9,025 bases of DNA from Bacteroidales bacterium (GTDB lineage: Bacteria; Bacteroidota; Bacteroidia; Bacteroidales; UBA932), in the NCBI GenBank assembly GCA_016303175.1, contig JAEDMF010000063.1, positions 1 to 9,025 of the forward strand, written 5' to 3'. A model generated the notes under the pieces. It worked only from the letters and a program-made list of their open reading frames with translations, did not search any database and was not told where the DNA came from. Positions 5,922-9,025 of the stretch are shown here, in pieces. The position numbers were made by a program, and so were the translations under genes. Within the stretch, counting starts at the first letter, position 1; every line of letters starts with the position of its first letter.

Positions 5922-7415
5922 CAAGAACTCGGCCGCAGGGCATCGCTTGCACGTCTGCGCGAGTTGGGGATTGAGCCTTATCCCGCTGCAATGTATCCCG
6001 TAAATGCAAGCTCAAAGAGCATCAGGGAGGAGTACAGCGCAGAAAAAGGCAATCTTCAGGATGTATGCATTGCAGGCAGGATAATGTCCAGACGCATTAT
6101 GGGAGCTGCCTCCTTCTTCGAACTGCAGGATGCCGAGGGCCGTATCCAAATATACTCCAACCGGGATGAACTTTGCCCCGGCGAGGACAAGACTATGTAC
6201 AACACAGTGTTCAAGAAGTTGCTGGACATAGGCGACATAGTGGGAATCAAGGGTTTTGCCTTCGTCACCCAGACGGGTCAGTTGTCCGTACATGCCAAGG
6301 AACTGACCGTGCTCAGCAAGTCCTTGCGTGTGCTGCCCATAGTGAAGGAGGCGGACGGTAAGGTCTTCGACGCTTTCAGCGATCCTGAGCTCAAGTACCG
6401 CCAGAGGTATGTGGACCTAATTGTAAACCCTTCGGTTAAGGATACTTTCATCAAGCGTAGCCGCATCATCGCCACAATGCGGGAGTATTTCAATGAGGCA
6501 GGCTGTCTGGAGGTGGAGACTCCCATACTTCAGAGCATTCCCGGCGGTGCAACTGCCCGACCCTTCATTACACATCACAACGCCCTTGATATCGACCTTT
6601 ATATGCGTATAGCCAATGAGCTGTACCTCAAGAGGTTGATAGTGGGAGGCTACAACGGTGTCTATGAGTTTGCCAAGGATTTCCGCAACGAGGGTATGGA
6701 CAAGACCCACAATCCCGAGTTTACCTGTATGGAGATTTATGTGGCCTACAAGGATTATATCTGGATGATGGAATTTGTGGAGAAGATGCTCCAGAAGATT
6801 GCCCTCAGCGTGAACGGCACGACAAAGGTGACCATAGGCGAGCATGAGGTGGATTTCGGAGGCACTTACCGGCGTCTGCCCATACTCGAGGCCATCAAGG
6901 AATATGCAGGTGTGGATGTGAAGGGTATGGATGAAGAGCAGCTCCGCCAGGTGTGCAGGGAACTGCACGTGGAGACGGATCCGTCATACGGCAAGGGCAA
7001 GCTCATCGATGCGATATTCGGCGAATATTGCGAGGACAAGCTTATTCAGCCTACCTTCATCACGGATTATCCTGTGGAGATGTCGCCTTTGACAAAGCGT
7101 CACCGCGAGGACCCCACCCTTACCGAAAGGTTCGAGCTGTTTGTATGCGGCAAGGAACTGGCCAACGCCTACTCGGAGCTTAACGACCCGATTGACCAGC
7201 TGGAGCGCTTCGAGGAGCAGGCAGCTCTCAAGTCCAAGGGCGACGACGAGGCTATGTTCATCGATTACGATTTTGTAAGGGCTCTTGAATACGGTATGCC
7301 TCCCACTTCAGGCCTTGGAATGGGAATTGACCGTCTGACTATGTTTATGACGGGTCAGACCACCATCCAGGATGTGCTGTTCTTCCCCCAGATGAGGCCC
7401 AAGGCAGGCAATTAG
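5901..7415 (+). CDS. lysS: Lysyl-tRNA synthetase, class II
   Basis: LysRS charges tRNA-Lys with lysine using ATP, in the cytosol. The 504-residue product has an N-terminal anticodon-binding OB fold (about 54-138, including VCIAGRIMSRRIMGAASFFE) and a class II catalytic domain. Motif 1 ends in EVETPIL (204-210, with the conserved Pro at 208). Motif 2 is FRNEG followed by HNPEFT (261-275). Motif 3 is GLGMGIDRLTMF (471-482). Also visible are the lysine-specific RYVDLI (169-174) and GGATARPF (215-222). The protein stops soon after motif 3 at FFPQMRPKAGN, whereas I recall several Bacteroides-type LysRS having a C-terminal extension of about 70 residues. The ATG is the first start after the divergent promoter region. 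The methyltransferase gene follows after 9 bases, suggesting co-transcription. Confidence 0.98.
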   Translation: MTQDLNEQELGRRASLARLRELGIEPYPAAMYPVNASSKSIREEYSAEKGNLQDVCIAGRIMSRRIMGAASFFELQDAEGRIQIYSNRDELCPGEDKTMYNTVFKKLLDIGDIVGIKGFAFVTQTGQLSVHAKELTVLSKSLRVLPIVKEADGKVFDAFSDPELKYRQRYVDLIVNPSVKDTFIKRSRIIATMREYFNEAGCLEVETPILQSIPGGATARPFITHHNALDIDLYMRIANELYLKRLIVGGYNGVYEFAKDFRNEGMDKTHNPEFTCMEIYVAYKDYIWMMEFVEKMLQKIALSVNGTTKVTIGEHEVDFGGTYRRLPILEAIKEYAGVDVKGMDEEQLRQVCRELHVETDPSYGKGKLIDAIFGEYCEDKLIQPTFITDYPVEMSPLTKRHREDPTLTERFELFVCGKELANAYSELNDPIDQLERFEEQAALKSKGDDEAMFIDYDFVRALEYGMPPTSGLGMGIDRLTMFMTGQTTIQDVLFFPQMRPKAGN

Positions 7416-7424
7416 TCTTTCAGG

Positions 7425-8210
7425 ATGGAAACTGTCATTTCGGCGCAAAATCCGAAAATAAGGATGCTGCTCTCTTTGCAGGCCAAAAGCAAGGTCCGCA
7501 GGGAGAGCGGTCTCTTTGTTGTCGAGGGGGTCCGCGAAATCAGGCATTGCATTGATTGCGGCCTTGAACTGCATACCCTTTTTGTCTGTCCGGAGATACT
7601 TCGGGATGAGGTTCTGCTGTCTCTCGAGCCGCGCATATCCATTCCGCGCGCTTTGTATGACAAGGTCGCATACAGGGGAGGGACGGAGGGAGCCATAGCG
7701 GAGTTTCGCGCAGTGGATCATTCCCTTGAACAATTGCAAATCAAAGGGGAAAATCCTCTTGTGGTCGTGCTTGAATCGGTGGAGAAGCCGGGAAATCTGG
7801 GCGCGGTGTTGCGAAGCGCGGATGCGGCCGGGGCTGATGCCGTGCTTGTATGCGATCCTCTGACGGATTTGTACAACCCCAATCTGATAAGGTCCAGCAT
7901 AGGTTCCATCTTTACTGTGCCTGTAGCAGTTTGTACCTCTGAGGAGGCCATAGCAATGCTCCGCAAGGGTTCCTACAATATTCTGACCGCCCAGCTGCAG
8001 GACTCCGAATTGTATTACGACGTGGATATGAAGGGGCCTACGGCGATAGTGATGGGTACGGAAAGTACGGGTCTGAGCAATCTGTGGCGCGAGGCTGCTT
8101 CCGCCCATATACGTATCCCCATGCTCGGCAGGTTGGATTCTCTGAATGTGAGCGTCAGTGCTGCCATACTGCTGTTTGAGGCGGTAAGACAAAGAAAAAT
8201 GCTGCCCTGA
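7425..8210 (+). CDS. SpoU/TrmH-family RNA 2'-O-ribose methyltransferase
   Basis: This is a SPOUT-class enzyme that transfers methyl from S-adenosylmethionine to a ribose 2'-OH of rRNA or tRNA. The 261-residue product has an N-terminal substrate-binding domain (about 1-105, with RRESGLFVVEG near 25-35). The catalytic knot domain shows all three motifs: EKPGNLGAVLRSADAAG (120-136, with Asn124 and the likely catalytic Arg130), IVMGTESTGLS (208-218), and IPMLGRLDSLNVSVSAAILL (231-250), which forms the trefoil knot and cofactor pocket. The two-domain build fits RlmB- or TsnR-like 23S rRNA enzymes better than tRNA Gm18 TrmH, but the target nucleotide cannot be assigned. It probably shares the lysS transcript. 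Its 3' end overlaps the terminator of the convergent gene, with its TGA in the hairpin loop. Confidence 0.94.
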   Translation: METVISAQNPKIRMLLSLQAKSKVRRESGLFVVEGVREIRHCIDCGLELHTLFVCPEILRDEVLLSLEPRISIPRALYDKVAYRGGTEGAIAEFRAVDHSLEQLQIKGENPLVVVLESVEKPGNLGAVLRSADAAGADAVLVCDPLTDLYNPNLIRSSIGSIFTVPVAVCTSEEAIAMLRKGSYNILTAQLQDSELYYDVDMKGPTAIVMGTESTGLSNLWREAASAHIRIPMLGRLDSLNVSVSAAILLFEAVRQRKMLP

Positions 8211-8229
8211 GTTACCTGGGACAGCATTT
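8191..8229 (-). terminator. Intrinsic terminator of the topoisomerase gene
   Basis: On the minus strand AAATGCTGTCCC (8229-8218) pairs with GGGCAGCATTT (8207-8197), an 11-bp stem with one bulged base and a 10-base loop. It is followed directly by ATTTTTCTTT (8200-8191). This is a classic rho-independent terminator 49 bases after the stop at 8278. On the plus strand the same stem forms around the methyltransferase stop codon but no U tract follows it, so termination should mainly serve the minus strand. Confidence 0.8.
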
Positions 8230-8277
8230 ACGAGCTTTAGAAGTCACACGGCCGTAGTTTCATAGGCCACACTGCCG
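8230..8277. other. Convergent intergenic spacer
   Basis: This stretch lies between the terminator stem and the topoisomerase stop codon. It holds only an imperfect 11-base direct repeat (8245-8255 and 8268-8278, one mismatch), and I see no gene, promoter or RNA in it. Confidence 0.6.
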
Positions 8278-9025
8278 TCAGAACAGAGTCAGTTCGTCGC
8301 CGGGGAAATATTCCCTGTCTTCGCTGCTTTCATCTTTTTCTTCGATTGCAGCTTCTGCTTCGGAATTGTCACCTTCTTTGATTTTCAATGCGGGGGCGAT
8401 ATCGGGCAGGGGCTTTTCAACTGCGGCCTCTGCTGGTTCTGCGGCGGGACTTTCCGGCTCGGCGTTGTTTACATCTTCCTCAATGTCATCCTCCGGATAG
8501 TGCAGACCTTCGATGAATTTCACATCCTTGACGCACAGGGTTGAGACTTTCTTGCCTTTGGCGCTTATGCCCTTGCGGGATATGAATTCTTCGACGTTCA
8601 CCACTTCCGAGCCGCGCCCTTCGTTTTTGCCTCCGAATACAAGTTCCATCTGGGGATGCTTATCGTCGGTAATGTCCACAAAGCGCGAGTCTTTGCCTTC
8701 TCCGGTGAAAAATACGGGGCTGCTGTCCGAGATTTCGAAGGCGAATCTCTTGATATAGAAGGCTTTGGCTTCCCCGTCCCAGTAAAGGGCGCTCCATACC
8801 TTATTCCGGTCGAGTTTTTCTATCTTTAGCAGTTCGCCCTGGTAACGGCTGCTCAGGTCCGTGGTTGTGGTGTGATAACTGCCGTCCTTATATATAGCCA
8901 GCACTCTGTCGTTTGTGCCGAATTGCCCCAGGTGTACGCCGCGCCCTTCTTCGTTGAGACGCTGTATATCCTCGTCGAACCAGATGTCTTTGCCGCCTAT
9001 GGTGGAAACCCCCTTGGAGGTCTGG
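8278..9025 (-). CDS. parC: Topoisomerase IV (DNA gyrase-like) subunit A, C-terminal part; gene runs off the right edge
   Basis: The reading frame is open from the right edge to a TGA at 8280-8278, giving 248 C-terminal residues; the catalytic domain lies outside. The GTG at 8904 is an internal Val codon, not a start. The fragment begins QTSKGVSTIGGKDIWFDEDI, then GRGVHLGQF, LAIYKDGSYHTTTTDLS and RYQGELLKIEKLDRNKVWSA, which resemble the beta-pinwheel DNA-wrapping repeats of GyrA/ParC. VEEFISRKGISAKGKKVSTL matches my recollection of Bacteroidetes ParC. After that comes a 72-residue acidic Ala/Glu/Pro-rich tail ending PGDELTLF. Topoisomerase IV decatenates sister chromosomes and relaxes supercoils together with ParE. 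A gyrA assignment is less likely but cannot be excluded without the rest of the gene. An intrinsic terminator follows. Confidence 0.82.
   Translation of the reverse strand, partial: QTSKGVSTIGGKDIWFDEDIQRLNEEGRGVHLGQFGTNDRVLAIYKDGSYHTTTTDLSSRYQGELLKIEKLDRNKVWSALYWDGEAKAFYIKRFAFEISDSSPVFFTGEGKDSRFVDITDDKHPQMELVFGGKNEGRGSEVVNVEEFISRKGISAKGKKVSTLCVKDVKFIEGLHYPEDDIEEDVNNAEPESPAAEPAEAAVEKPLPDIAPALKIKEGDNSEAEAAIEEKDESSEDREYFPGDELTLF

Noticed and set aside
8245..8278. Imperfect 11-base direct repeat in the convergent spacer
   Set aside because: There are only two short copies with one mismatch and no inverted symmetry or neighbouring element. It is compatible with chance and too little to call an attachment site or operator.
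8278..8904. A separate 208-residue acidic protein starting at GTG 8904
   Set aside because: The frame stays open upstream to the right edge and encodes GyrA/ParC-like sequence (WFDEDIQRLNEEGRG), so this is the C-terminal part of a larger protein.
1..9025. A hidden mobile element, defence island, CRISPR array or novel gene cluster
   Set aside because: Coding sequence is nearly continuous and every substantial gene belongs to a known housekeeping or transporter family. I saw no spaced repeats, terminal inverted repeats, integrase or transposase, or sharp change in composition.

Overview
The window looks like a chromosomal housekeeping segment from a member of the Bacteroidota, most likely order Bacteroidales, with roughly balanced GC. 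Four things point there. The proteins resemble the Bacteroidetes versions of DXS, RecJ, LysRS and topoisomerase IV subunit A. Start codons lack Shine-Dalgarno sequences and have A/T-rich upstream bases instead. Promoter-like sites match the Bacteroidetes primary sigma pattern, TTTG then about 20 bases then TAnnTTTG. The tRNAs carry no encoded CCA. Species cannot be read from the sequence.

Layout. Positions 1-144 (minus) hold a tRNA-Thr(UGU) followed by a tRNA-Tyr(GUA) that runs off the left edge. A strong promoter for them lies partly inside the 3' end of dxs. From 5815 down to 194 (minus) is a tightly packed run, recJ - ssb - MFS transporter - dxs, with gaps of 42, 24 and 36 bases, probably one transcription unit. 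A 76- to 85-base divergent intergenic region (about 5816-5900) carries candidate promoters for recJ (minus) and lysS (plus). From 5901 to 8210 (plus) are lysS and a SpoU/TrmH-family RNA methyltransferase, 9 bases apart. From the right edge back to 8278 (minus) is the C-terminal part of a topoisomerase IV subunit A gene. It converges on the methyltransferase gene and ends at an intrinsic terminator that overlaps the methyltransferase stop codon.

Function. The genes cover genome maintenance (RecJ nuclease, SSB, topoisomerase IV), translation (two tRNAs, LysRS, an RNA 2'-O-methyltransferase), isoprenoid precursor synthesis (DXS) and one MFSD1-like transporter of unknown substrate. recJ and ssb are adjacent and their products are known partners in other bacteria. 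No stretch of more than 300 bases lacks a gene. I see no CRISPR array, insertion sequence, phage gene, toxin-antitoxin pair or defence locus. I found no credible undescribed system. The points worth a second look are regulatory and small-scale: a possibly near-leaderless recJ mRNA, crowded divergent promoters, a promoter embedded in dxs, a duplicated SSB linker segment, a clamp-motif-like C terminus on topoisomerase IV A, and a terminator shared across convergent gene ends.
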